NCBI GenBank assembly: GCA_903907615.1
Contig: CAIVOR010000267.1
Coordinates: forward strand, 1 to 6,272
Origin: an uncultured Microbacteriaceae bacterium
GTDB taxonomy: Bacteria; Actinomycetota; Actinomycetes; Actinomycetales; Microbacteriaceae
Length of the DNA: 6,272 nucleotides
Direction: 5' to 3'
This document shows, piece after piece, positions 1 to 6,272 of this stretch. The notes beneath the pieces are model-generated. The model did no database searches. It was not told the DNA's origin and saw only the letters and a program-made list of their open reading frames with translations. The translations under genes and the position numbers were made by a program. Every line of letters starts with the position of its first letter. Within the stretch, counting starts at the first letter, position 1.

Positions 1-364
1 CAACAACTTGACCAAGCACCTTGAGGTAGCCATTGAGTCCCGTCGTGTTCTTTCGATGCGTCTTGATGAAATCGTCGATGAAGCCAACAATTCCCAGCCC
101 GACCATCAAGAAAAGAACAAGAAGCGGCGACAACTCAATGGAATTGCCCGTGATGAGTGAGGCCACGAAATAACCCACGACAGTACTGAAAATGATGACA
201 AAGCCGCCCATCGTGGGCGTTCCCTTTTTACTGTGGTGCTCTTTGGGGCCGTCGTCGCGAATGTACTGACCCCAGCCAATAAAGCGAAAGAGTCTGGCGA
301 AAAGCGGTGTGGCAAAAAGAGACAGGAGCATTGAAATGGTTCCTGCCACCAGCAGGGTCAGCAC
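1..364 (-). CDS. mraY: Phospho-MurNAc-pentapeptide transferase MraY, N-terminal part
   Basis: The first 121 codons of MraY are present and the rest lies before base 1. MraY is an integral membrane enzyme that transfers phospho-MurNAc-pentapeptide from UDP to undecaprenyl phosphate, making lipid I. The fragment has a first hydrophobic span (about 3-25), then GQYIRDDGP (32-40), HHSKKGTPTMGG (43-54) with the family's KxGTPTMGG signature, two more hydrophobic stretches (about 55-71 and 80-96), and the catalytic GFIDDFIK loop with the paired aspartates 97 and 98. HRKNTTGLNGYLK follows as in other MraY proteins. I start at GTG 364 because GGGGAGG lies 7 bases upstream and the peptide then begins LTLLVAGTIS, the usual MraY N-terminus; ATG at 331 would remove most of the first span. 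The start lies inside the last codons of murF. Confidence 0.95.
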   Translation of the reverse strand, partial: MLTLLVAGTISMLLSLFATPLFARLFRFIGWGQYIRDDGPKEHHSKKGTPTMGGFVIIFSTVVGYFVASLITGNSIELSPLLVLFLMVGLGIVGFIDDFIKTHRKNTTGLNGYLKVLGQVV

Positions 365-1770
365 GCGAATGCCTCCCCGAGCTTGTCACCGAGAAAGCGG
401 AGCCCTGCCGAGTTCGACGATTTGACCAGCACGATGTCATCATCGCGGAGAATCGTCATGAGGTAATCGTATGCCTCGTCGGCCGATTCGAAGAAGACAC
501 TCTCGCCTGCCCACGATCCCTCGTTAATGCTCGAGATGAACAGTCGACGAGCGCCGGCCCCCACCACGACAAGAACGTCGATGTTGAGCCGCACCACGAG
601 TAGTGCAATCGCGTCGTGCTCATCCCCGGAGAATTCACCGAGTTCACTCATCTCACCCAATACAGCCACGCGACGCTGCGACGGCTCACCCACGCGAGCC
701 AAGGTGCGCAGGGCGGCGGCCATCGAATCTGGCGACGCGTTGTAGGCGTCGTTAATCACGACGACGCCCTTGCCTCCCATGACCTCCATCCGCCAACGTT
801 CAGCGCGCGAGGTGGTGGCCAGGACATCACTCACGAGCGCGTGCGGGGCACCCAGGACCTCGGCAACCGCAGCCATTGCCAAGGCGTTCATGACGTGATG
901 TTCGCCCAGCACGGGAAAGCGAACGGGAAGTGTCTCGCCATCGCTAAAGTGCAGATTAAACGTCGTTCCATCAAGTGCGGTGTCGACATCCGACGCACGA
1001 ACCGTGGCTGCCGAACCTCGACCAAACCAGACCACGTCGCCCGGAGCGTTCTCAGCCATTCGGGCCACGTTTGGGTCGTCGGCATTCAAGACAGCAGTGC
1101 CGGCGGCACGAATTCCCTGGACGAGTTCGGTCTTGGCGATAATGGTGCTCTCCATTCCGCCGAACTCCCCCGCGTGCGCGAGACCCACCATCAAAACAAC
1201 GCCAATATCGAGGGCGACGATATCGGTGAGAAGCGCGATGTGCCCCACCCCGCTGGCACCCAGTTCGAGGACCAGATACCGCGTGTCGTGCCTCACGCGC
1301 AACATGGTGAGCGGAGCCCCCACTTCGTTATTGAAGGACGCCTTTGGCCAGACCGTAGGGCCCAGGCGGCTACACAGATCTGCCACGAGATTCTTTGTCG
1401 TGGTCTTTCCGTTGGATCCCGTAATCCCAATCACCGTGAGTTCTCCCCCGGCACGGACGCGGGCCACAACCTCCCTGGCGAGGTCTGCGAGAGCTATCAC
1501 GACGTCGTCAACGATGATGTGCGGGATGGCGATGCTGGACTCGCGCTCGGCGACAACGACGACGGCGCCGGCCGCATACGCATCTGCGATGAAATTCCAG
1601 CCGTCAGTGAATTCACCGGGCTTCGCGACAAAGATGTCACCCGGGCCAATTTCGCGGGAGTCCGTGTCGACAAGCCCGCTCACGACCATCTCTGGGATGA
1701 CCTCACCCGTGGGATGAAACAGGCGGCCCCGGGTAATGGATGCCATGTCGGCCAGAGTGAGGGAAATCAT
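358..1770 (-). CDS. murF: UDP-MurNAc-tripeptide:D-Ala-D-Ala ligase MurF
   Basis: This 470-residue Mur ligase adds D-alanyl-D-alanine to UDP-MurNAc-tripeptide using ATP, completing the cytoplasmic pentapeptide precursor. Its N-terminal domain has DTDSREIGPGDIFVA (35-49), the family's substrate-binding SRxxxxGxxFxA pattern. The ATP site GITGSNGKTTTKN (115-127) is followed by SFNNEVGAPLT (145-155), a hallmark of MurF, then LELGASGVGHIALL (169-181) and HAGEFGG (199-205). The C-terminal domain has NDAYNASPDSM (340-350) and GEMSELGE (372-379). The closing motif is VLVKSSNSAGL (447-457) where many MurFs have VLVKGSRxxxME, a variation that does not affect the call. The ATG overlaps the murE stop in an ATGA and only a weak GAGAAAG lies upstream (8 bases), so translation probably depends on coupling to murE. 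Its 3' end overlaps the mraY start by 7 bases. Confidence 0.96.
   Translation of the reverse strand: MISLTLADMASITRGRLFHPTGEVIPEMVVSGLVDTDSREIGPGDIFVAKPGEFTDGWNFIADAYAAGAVVVVAERESSIAIPHIIVDDVVIALADLAREVVARVRAGGELTVIGITGSNGKTTTKNLVADLCSRLGPTVWPKASFNNEVGAPLTMLRVRHDTRYLVLELGASGVGHIALLTDIVALDIGVVLMVGLAHAGEFGGMESTIIAKTELVQGIRAAGTAVLNADDPNVARMAENAPGDVVWFGRGSAATVRASDVDTALDGTTFNLHFSDGETLPVRFPVLGEHHVMNALAMAAVAEVLGAPHALVSDVLATTSRAERWRMEVMGGKGVVVINDAYNASPDSMAAALRTLARVGEPSQRRVAVLGEMSELGEFSGDEHDAIALLVVRLNIDVLVVVGAGARRLFISSINEGSWAGESVFFESADEAYDYLMTILRDDDIVLVKSSNSAGLRFLGDKLGEAFAC
372..378 (-). promoter_or_regulatory. Strong ribosome binding site for mraY inside murF
   Basis: GGGGAGG lies 7 bases before the GTG at 364 and within the last codons of murF (the Leu-Gly-Glu-Ala stretch). 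It is the strongest Shine-Dalgarno match I found in this window and decides in favour of the GTG start of mraY. Confidence 0.75.
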
Positions 1771-3332
1771 GTGGTTTTCTTTCTCGGGGGCCAGCCCGCG
1801 TCACGCAACGCTTGACGTACATCTTCTCGGGCGTCATAGGGAATCTTTTGCCCGCGGATCTCTTGATAATCCTCGTGCCCCGGACCAGCGTAGAGAATCG
1901 TGTCTCCCCGCTGGGCACCCTCAAGGGCAAAACGCACAGCCTCGCGCTGATCGGGGATTTCGTGAATGGCGGCGTTTGATCCAGCACTGACCGCGCCGCT
2001 CATGAGCGCACTCCTGATTTTCTGCGGATCCTCCGTGCGGGGATGGAAATCCGTGATGACGACAACGTCTGCACCCACAGCGGCGATGCGCCCCATCTCC
2101 GCGCGCTTGGTAGTGTCCCGATCCCCGTCGGCCCCGAAAACCATCGTCAGGCGGCCGGTTGTGACCGTGCGCAGCGCTGCAAGTGTTCGGGCGAATGCCT
2201 CCGGCGTGTGACTGTAGTCCACATAAAACGTGGGTCCCGTGTCTCCAGAAACGATCTCCGTTCGACCCGGAACGAAAACATCGATCAGGGCCGATGAGCC
2301 GAGTGCGTCACGTATGTGCGCGAGGGTGATGCCGCTTTCCACCAGCATGGCAATCGCGATGGCAGCGTTGGTGGCCGAGAAGTCGCCTACCAACGGAACG
2401 GTCGCCTCGAGGGATTCACCGTTGCGCGCAGACGTGATGAACGTCGTGGCTTCTGTCGAGGACTGGAACACGGTCACCCGCCAGTCGGCCTCTACCGCGT
2501 CGCCAATGGAATCCGAGGCCACGGTGACGAGCGGAATCCCGGCACTGGCCGCCAGGCGACGGCCCCACGCATCGTCAACACAGACCACACCGCGCGACGC
2601 GCGCTCCGGCGTGAAGAGTGCGGACTTGGCAAGAAAATAGTCCTCCATGCTCGCGTAGTCATCGAGATGGTCCTGACTGAAATTTGTGAATCCCACCACA
2701 TCACACTGGACGCCCGCAACGCGTTCGCGAGTCACGGCGTGAGCTGATATTTCGAGGACAGCATGGGACACGGACGCCTCTCGCATGGCAGCCAACAGGG
2801 CGTGCATCTCATCCGCCTCAGGGGTTGTCAAACCCGAGGTCTGAGCACAACCAGCGATCACGCGCTCAGAGGTTGAGCTCAAGCCGGTTGTCAGGCCCAC
2901 CTGTCTCAACAGGGCGTCAAGGAGATAGGCGACCGTTGTCTTGCCGTTGGTGCCCGTGACGCCGAAAATCGTCAGGCCGGACTCGTGCGTGCCGTAAATC
3001 GTGGCAGCTGCAATACCCAAGTCTCTTCGCGGGTGAGGAGAAACCAACACCGGGACACCCGGATTATCAATTTTTGAGGCGCCCACGGTGTCGGTGACAA
3101 TAGCAACCGCGCCGGCCGACACGGCCTGCGCGGCGTGATCGGCGCCATGAAAACGCGCACCGGGAAGGGCAAAGAATAGGTCTCCGTACCTGACGCTGCG
3201 CGAGGAACCAGTGATTCCGACGACAGCCTGTGCGGCCGACGCCTCGCCTGACCAGCCCAACTCCTGCGCCAGGTCCGCCAGCGAAACTCCGATTGCTCGG
3301 GTCGGTCGAGGCGTCATGCCGTCGGCAGACAT
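1767..3332 (-). CDS. murE: UDP-MurNAc-tripeptide ligase MurE
   Basis: MurE is the cytoplasmic ATP-dependent ligase that adds the third stem-peptide residue to UDP-MurNAc-L-Ala-D-Glu. I place the start at ATG 3332 (521 residues) because GGAAGGG lies 6 bases upstream; an in-frame GTG at 3350 would add six residues but has no good site. Using this numbering, the N-terminal nucleotide-sugar domain has SRSVRYGDLFFAL, the central domain has the P-loop GTNGKTT (127-133) and TTPEA (169-173), and FSQDHLDDY leads to Lys236, the expected carbamylated lysine. The C-terminal domain has GDRD (403-406) and GPGHEDYQ (483-490). The substrate loop reads TDFHPRTEDP (427-436), where meso-diaminopimelate enzymes have DNPR; Arg432 is kept but Asp and Asn become Phe and His. 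The family is certain. The amino acid added is not: Lys, Orn, diaminobutyrate or a neutral residue are all possible. The TGA overlaps the murF ATG. Confidence 0.95.
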   Translation of the reverse strand: MSADGMTPRPTRAIGVSLADLAQELGWSGEASAAQAVVGITGSSRSVRYGDLFFALPGARFHGADHAAQAVSAGAVAIVTDTVGASKIDNPGVPVLVSPHPRRDLGIAAATIYGTHESGLTIFGVTGTNGKTTVAYLLDALLRQVGLTTGLSSTSERVIAGCAQTSGLTTPEADEMHALLAAMREASVSHAVLEISAHAVTRERVAGVQCDVVGFTNFSQDHLDDYASMEDYFLAKSALFTPERASRGVVCVDDAWGRRLAASAGIPLVTVASDSIGDAVEADWRVTVFQSSTEATTFITSARNGESLEATVPLVGDFSATNAAIAIAMLVESGITLAHIRDALGSSALIDVFVPGRTEIVSGDTGPTFYVDYSHTPEAFARTLAALRTVTTGRLTMVFGADGDRDTTKRAEMGRIAAVGADVVVITDFHPRTEDPQKIRSALMSGAVSAGSNAAIHEIPDQREAVRFALEGAQRGDTILYAGPGHEDYQEIRGQKIPYDAREDVRQALRDAGWPPRKKTT

Positions 3333-3338
3333 GTCATT

Positions 3339-3345
3339 CCCTTCC
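3339..3345 (-). promoter_or_regulatory. Ribosome binding site that decides the murE start
   Basis: The purine run GGAAGGG ends 6 bases before the ATG at 3332. If translation began at the upstream GTG (3350), this run would sit inside the coding region and the GTG would lack a comparable site, so the ATG is preferred. Confidence 0.65.
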
Positions 3346-3364
3346 ACCACTGCTCACCGCGAGC

Positions 3365-5128
3365 CTAGTAGTAGTCGGAATACTCGACGGGCTTGCCCGT
3401 TGACGGCTGGACGCCTTCGGTCTTGATGATTTGTTTGATCAGGTTGTTGACGTCCGACACAATCGCCGCATTACTGTTTGAATCCGGCGAAGCCAGCGAG
3501 GTGAGAACAACGTACTGGGGGTCGTCCGCGGGGAAAAGCACGGCCAAAGAGACGATGAATTTGTCCGAATACCCGCCGTGACCGTCAGCCTGCTCTGCAG
3601 TTCCTGTCTTGGCGGCAATGCGATAGCCAGGCACGTTGATGTAGTCGGTCAGCCACCCGTGGGTCACAATGTTTTCGAGGATATCTACCGTGGTTCGTGC
3701 AGCCTTCTCAGAAATCACACGAACCGGCTCGGGCTGGTGTGGTGTGATCACATTGCCGTCGGCATCGGTGCAACTCTCGACCAAAGATACGGGAGGACGA
3801 AGGCCACCGTTTCCAATCGCCGCATACGCACTGGCCATCTGAATGGACGTGAGGGTGAGGCCCTGACCAAAAAACATCGTGTAGAAGGATTGGTTATCCC
3901 ACTCATCCCACGACCGCAACAGGCCGGCCGATTCGCCTGGAAAGCCAACCGCAGTGGTCTGGCCGAGTCCGAAGTTGGCGAGGTAGTCGTAGCGTTTCTC
4001 CGGTTCCAAGAGAGCACCCAACTGCGAAATTCCCGTGTTTGAGGACCAGCTCATCACCCCCTGCAGAGTGAGATTTGCCGGGTGTGGCCCCCAGTCACGA
4101 AACTTTGCCCCGTTCGGGAACTCTATGTACTGCGGCGAGACCATTTGGCTGAGAGGCGTTGCCACTCCGGTGTCGACAATCGATGCAGCCGTCAGTGATT
4201 TCATCGTTGACCCCGGCTCGTAGGGGCTGGTGAATGCGCGCGAACCGCGGTCTTCCGGGGCGTAGGCATCGATGTTGTTGGGGTCGAAGGTGGGATAGTC
4301 GGCAACGGCTACGAGGCGCCCGGTCTTGACCTCCATCACCACCGTCATGCCCCACTTGGCGTTCTGTGAGCTCGCCGTTGCGGCAAGTGCCTGCTGAGCA
4401 AACCACTGCAAGTCAGAGTGGATCGTGAGCTTTAGGGTAGATCCATTCTTTGCAGCCTCCGTCACCGCTGTACTGCCGGGAATCCGAACTCCGTCGGCGC
4501 CCCGGGCATAAGACTGTGACCCGTTCACTCCCCCGACACAGTCCTGCTCTCCCAATTCGAGTCCCGCAAGCGGCGTGCCGTCCGAACCCACGAAACCTAG
4601 TAGGTTTCCCGCTACCGCTCCGTTGGGATACGCGCGCGAAGGATTCTGTTCAAAATAGATCCACGGAATATCGAGCGAGTTGATGGCGGTGAAGGCGTCC
4701 ACATCGACGCCCTTGGCCACGTAGGCAAAATCTGAGTTCGGATCGTCCGCCAGAGCATCGTTGATGATCGTGATGATGTCATCAGGCGACTGCTTGGTGA
4801 CGGCGGCGATTTCCTTTGCGGCCATCTGCGGAGTGACGGTGACCTCACCGCTCTCCGTCTTGCGAGAAAACTCTTTGGCGTTCCGTGGTGACACGGTGAC
4901 GTCGTAGGTCATTCGCTCGGTCGCGAGCAGGTTGCCCGCACTGTCGACGATGTCACCGCGCGTGCCGTACACCGTCTCGGGAATGGACATCTTGCCCGAC
5001 GAGGCTTCGTTGTAGGCCGTGGCACCCACCACCTGGATGTCGATGAGTCGGGTGACAAAAAGCACCGCGATGAGAACGACAATGACGAACGACAAGGCCA
5101 CACGTCGTCGCGTCGTCCTTGTTGTCAC
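3365..5128 (-). CDS. ftsI: Septal peptidoglycan transpeptidase FtsI (PBP3, class B PBP)
   Basis: This 587-residue class B penicillin-binding protein is predicted to cross-link stem peptides in septal peptidoglycan outside the membrane and to be a beta-lactam target. A short basic tail (TTRTTRRR) precedes one uncleaved membrane anchor (about 9-27). The pedestal domain starts with GTRGDIVDSAGNLLA (55-69), a form of the family's RGxIxDRxGxxLA motif. All three catalytic motifs are present: STMK with nucleophile Ser307 and Lys310, SSN at 362-364, and KTG at 507-509. There are no PASTA repeats; the protein ends soon after the transpeptidase domain with EYSDYY. The GTG start follows AGGA at 5 bases' spacing, and the gene begins 12 bases after the ftsL stop. 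Cys197 and Cys453 are the only two cysteines. The position after ftsL and before murE supports ftsI over a general elongation PBP. Confidence 0.96.
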   Translation of the reverse strand: MTTRTTRRRVALSFVIVVLIAVLFVTRLIDIQVVGATAYNEASSGKMSIPETVYGTRGDIVDSAGNLLATERMTYDVTVSPRNAKEFSRKTESGEVTVTPQMAAKEIAAVTKQSPDDIITIINDALADDPNSDFAYVAKGVDVDAFTAINSLDIPWIYFEQNPSRAYPNGAVAGNLLGFVGSDGTPLAGLELGEQDCVGGVNGSQSYARGADGVRIPGSTAVTEAAKNGSTLKLTIHSDLQWFAQQALAATASSQNAKWGMTVVMEVKTGRLVAVADYPTFDPNNIDAYAPEDRGSRAFTSPYEPGSTMKSLTAASIVDTGVATPLSQMVSPQYIEFPNGAKFRDWGPHPANLTLQGVMSWSSNTGISQLGALLEPEKRYDYLANFGLGQTTAVGFPGESAGLLRSWDEWDNQSFYTMFFGQGLTLTSIQMASAYAAIGNGGLRPPVSLVESCTDADGNVITPHQPEPVRVISEKAARTTVDILENIVTHGWLTDYINVPGYRIAAKTGTAEQADGHGGYSDKFIVSLAVLFPADDPQYVVLTSLASPDSNSNAAIVSDVNNLIKQIIKTEGVQPSTGKPVEYSDYY

Positions 5129-5133
5129 GATAA

Positions 5134-5137
5134 TCCT
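5134..5137 (-). promoter_or_regulatory. Ribosome binding site for ftsI
   Basis: AGGA lies 5 bases before the GTG at 5128, inside the 12-base ftsL/ftsI gap. It supports this GTG as the start; the encoded basic tail and membrane anchor directly after it agree. Confidence 0.6.
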
Positions 5138-5140
5138 GCG

Positions 5141-5779
5141 TTAGTGAGTGGTGGGGCTCGGGATTCCTTGAGGCGACGGTACCGCCACGGTCGCCGATGC
5201 GGGTGCTGGCGCGCGGTCACTGGCCACATTCGCCGCTGTGGAACCCGCCACGACGGTTTGTGCTTGGCGGGCCCGTGCGTCCGAAACTGCTCGGGCGGCG
5301 GCTTCGCGTTCGGCCATGACGTCGGTCAGCATTGAATTGGGAACGAGATTGCTGCTCCCCACAAGATTCCTTCCCGCGACGGCGGCCGAAGCCGAACCCG
5401 TCACCAGGGAATCAGAGAGGCGCAGATAGACGGGGTTACTGTTGCCGACCATTCCCAGAGCCTGCGCAAAGTGTGCGATGTTCTGCGGAGAGGTCATTCG
5501 GTCGAGGTCCTGCGTCACCGACTGGTAGGTGCGCCCCAGATCCTTGACCTGCTGCTGCAACCCGGCAATTTCGTAGGCGCCGCTCTGCGTCGAAATACTC
5601 AAGAGAATTTGCGCGACGCTAATCAAGAAGATGGTCACCACCGTGACGGTGGCGAAGAAGACCTTGGGTCGACGTTTGCGTCCCGGGTTGCGGGTGACCG
5701 CGTGAAGTTGCCGAACGGGCGCGAGACTTTCGGGCCTCGGCGCAAAACGTCGGTCACTCATGGGGCGGGCCATGCTCAT
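5141..5779 (-). CDS. ftsL: FtsL-like cell division membrane protein
   Basis: This 212-residue protein sits in the ftsL slot between rsmH and ftsI. Its layout is a basic, Arg/Pro-rich cytoplasmic N-terminus (about 1-39, ending GRKRRPK), one membrane span (about 40-61), an extracytoplasmic stretch that could form a coiled coil (about 69-96, including LQQQVKDLGR), and the segment SPQNIAHFAQALGMV (97-111), which resembles the post-coil motif of FtsL/DivIC proteins. A second charged, Ala-rich helix-like stretch (about 153-171) and a Pro/Ala/Ser tail (about 189-212) follow. FtsL proteins join the divisome and help activate FtsI/FtsW; that role is inferred from position and topology because sequence conservation is weak. 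At 212 residues it is much longer than the E. coli protein (121). The first ATG overlaps the rsmH stop and has AGGGAAG 4 bases upstream. The ATG two codons on (5773) would have more usual spacing and is a possible alternative start. Confidence 0.8.
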   Translation of the reverse strand: MSMARPMSDRRFAPRPESLAPVRQLHAVTRNPGRKRRPKVFFATVTVVTIFLISVAQILLSISTQSGAYEIAGLQQQVKDLGRTYQSVTQDLDRMTSPQNIAHFAQALGMVGNSNPVYLRLSDSLVTGSASAAVAGRNLVGSSNLVPNSMLTDVMAEREAAARAVSDARARQAQTVVAGSTAANVASDRAPAPASATVAVPSPQGIPSPTTH

Positions 5780-6272
5780 GCTGCTTCCCTTACACGTTCA
5801 GCCGCACGCAATCGCACGGGTATAGAGCGGGGGTTACGCGCGCGTTCTGCAGCATCGGCCTGTTCAGCGCCGCGCGTGATGAGGCGCATCTGCGGCAACA
5901 GGTGCTCCGGAACAACAGGAAGGTCTGCCGGCGCGCGCGTTTCGCAGCGTTCCGCCAATTCCGCCTTCACGATCTTGTCTTCGAGGGATTGGTAAGACAT
6001 GACGACGATCCGACCGTGCAACGCGAGAATGTCCAGGGCTCGTGGCATAGCAAGGGAGAGCGCCTCCAGTTCGGAATTGACCTCGATACGTAGTGCTTGA
6101 AAAACTCGCTTGGCCGGGTGGCCCGCATTGCTGAGGGCGGCTGGCGTAGCGGCCTGCAACACGTCAACAAGATGACCCGAGCGCTCAATCGGACGCTCAG
6201 CTCGCTCGGCCACGATTGCTCGGGCGTAGCGTGCCGAAAGTTTCTCTTCGCCGTAGACCTCGAAAATTCGCC
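5776..6272 (-). CDS. rsmH: 16S rRNA m4C1402 methyltransferase RsmH (MraW), C-terminal part
   Basis: This is the last 164 codons of RsmH; the N-terminal part, with the SAM-binding core, lies beyond the window end. The family uses S-adenosylmethionine to methylate N4 of C1402 in the decoding centre of 16S rRNA. The visible part carries C-terminal family signatures: RIFEVYGEEK at the window edge, HPAKRVFQALRIEVNSELEAL-like text around 6048-6120 (bases), a GRIVVMSYQSLEDKIVK block matching the family's SFHSLEDRxVK motif, and the terminal NPRSIPVRLRAAER, which resembles the usual NPRxxSxxLRAAER. The frame is open from the window edge, so the GTG at 6213 is an internal valine and not the start. The TGA stop overlaps the ftsL ATG in an ATGA, which suggests translational coupling. 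Identification is firm; completeness of the rest of the gene cannot be judged. Confidence 0.96.
   Translation of the reverse strand, partial: RIFEVYGEEKLSARYARAIVAERAERPIERSGHLVDVLQAATPAALSNAGHPAKRVFQALRIEVNSELEALSLAMPRALDILALHGRIVVMSYQSLEDKIVKAELAERCETRAPADLPVVPEHLLPQMRLITRGAEQADAAERARNPRSIPVRLRAAERVREAA
5784..5790 (-). promoter_or_regulatory. Ribosome binding site for ftsL inside rsmH
   Basis: AGGGAAG lies within the last codons of rsmH, 4 bases before the first ATG (5779) and 10 bases before the second in-frame ATG (5773). It supports translation starting here but does not decide cleanly between the two starts. Confidence 0.5.

Noticed and set aside
980..1717. A 245-codon plus-strand frame opposite murF
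   Set aside because: It is Ser/Thr/Ala/Pro-rich without a motif or ribosome site that I can see, and overlaps another spurious frame on the same strand. It is best explained as a shadow of murF.
616..1815. A 399-codon open frame on the plus strand opposite murF
   Set aside because: It lies almost wholly opposite murF, which has clear family motifs throughout. The translation is rich in His, Arg, Asp and Gly with no recognisable domain or hydrophobic core, as expected of an antisense frame in GC-rich coding sequence.
2230..2747. Two overlapping plus-strand frames (136 and 143 codons) opposite murE
   Set aside because: Both lie inside the well-supported MurE coding region in antisense and have low-complexity or Arg/His-rich translations with no recognisable family.
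3352..3364. Small inverted repeat GCTC/GAGC at the ftsI/murE junction, considered as a terminator
   Set aside because: The stem is only 4 base pairs with a 5-base loop and no T run follows it on the minus strand, so it is unlikely to stop transcription between two cell wall genes.
5776..6213. A separate 145-residue gene starting at GTG 6213
   Set aside because: The frame stays open to the window edge and the upstream residues continue the RsmH family sequence, so the GTG is an internal valine of a partial rsmH.
1..6272. A search by eye for a hidden novel system: inserted genes, repeats, CRISPR arrays, RNA genes or transfer signs
   Set aside because: Every base except 44 in two short gaps is accounted for by six dcw genes in a conventional order, with no change in composition that I can see and no repeat structure.

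Overview
All 6,272 bases belong to a division and cell wall (dcw) gene cluster read entirely from the minus strand. The organism looks like an actinobacterium. The reasons are the gene order rsmH–ftsL–ftsI–murE–murF–mraY, GTG starts for ftsI and mraY, fairly GC-rich codon use, and an FtsL-like protein with a long Ala/Ser/Pro tail. The FtsL layout and an altered amino-acid-binding motif in MurE suggest Microbacteriaceae or a near relative. That placement is inference, since no database search was possible.

In the direction of transcription (high to low coordinates) the layout is: the C-terminal part of rsmH (16S rRNA methyltransferase, cut by the window end at 6272); a small single-pass membrane protein in the ftsL position; ftsI (division transpeptidase, a class B penicillin-binding protein); murE (adds the third amino acid of the stem peptide); murF (adds D-Ala-D-Ala); and the first 121 codons of mraY (makes lipid I, cut by the window start). 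Three junctions overlap: rsmH/ftsL and murE/murF by 4 bases (ATGA), and murF/mraY by 7 bases. The only untranslated gaps are 12 bases (ftsL/ftsI) and 32 bases (ftsI/murE). I see no terminator, no convincing internal promoter, no RNA gene and no mobile element, so this looks like the middle of one long operon.

The genes form one pathway. MurE and MurF complete the cytoplasmic UDP-MurNAc-pentapeptide, MraY moves it onto undecaprenyl phosphate, and FtsI cross-links the resulting peptidoglycan at the septum with the FtsL-like protein as a probable divisome partner. RsmH modifies the ribosome and is linked only by operon position. I found no new system here. The point most worth checking is the MurE specificity loop: the DNPR motif of meso-diaminopimelate enzymes reads FHPR, which suggests an unusual residue at position 3 of the stem peptide.
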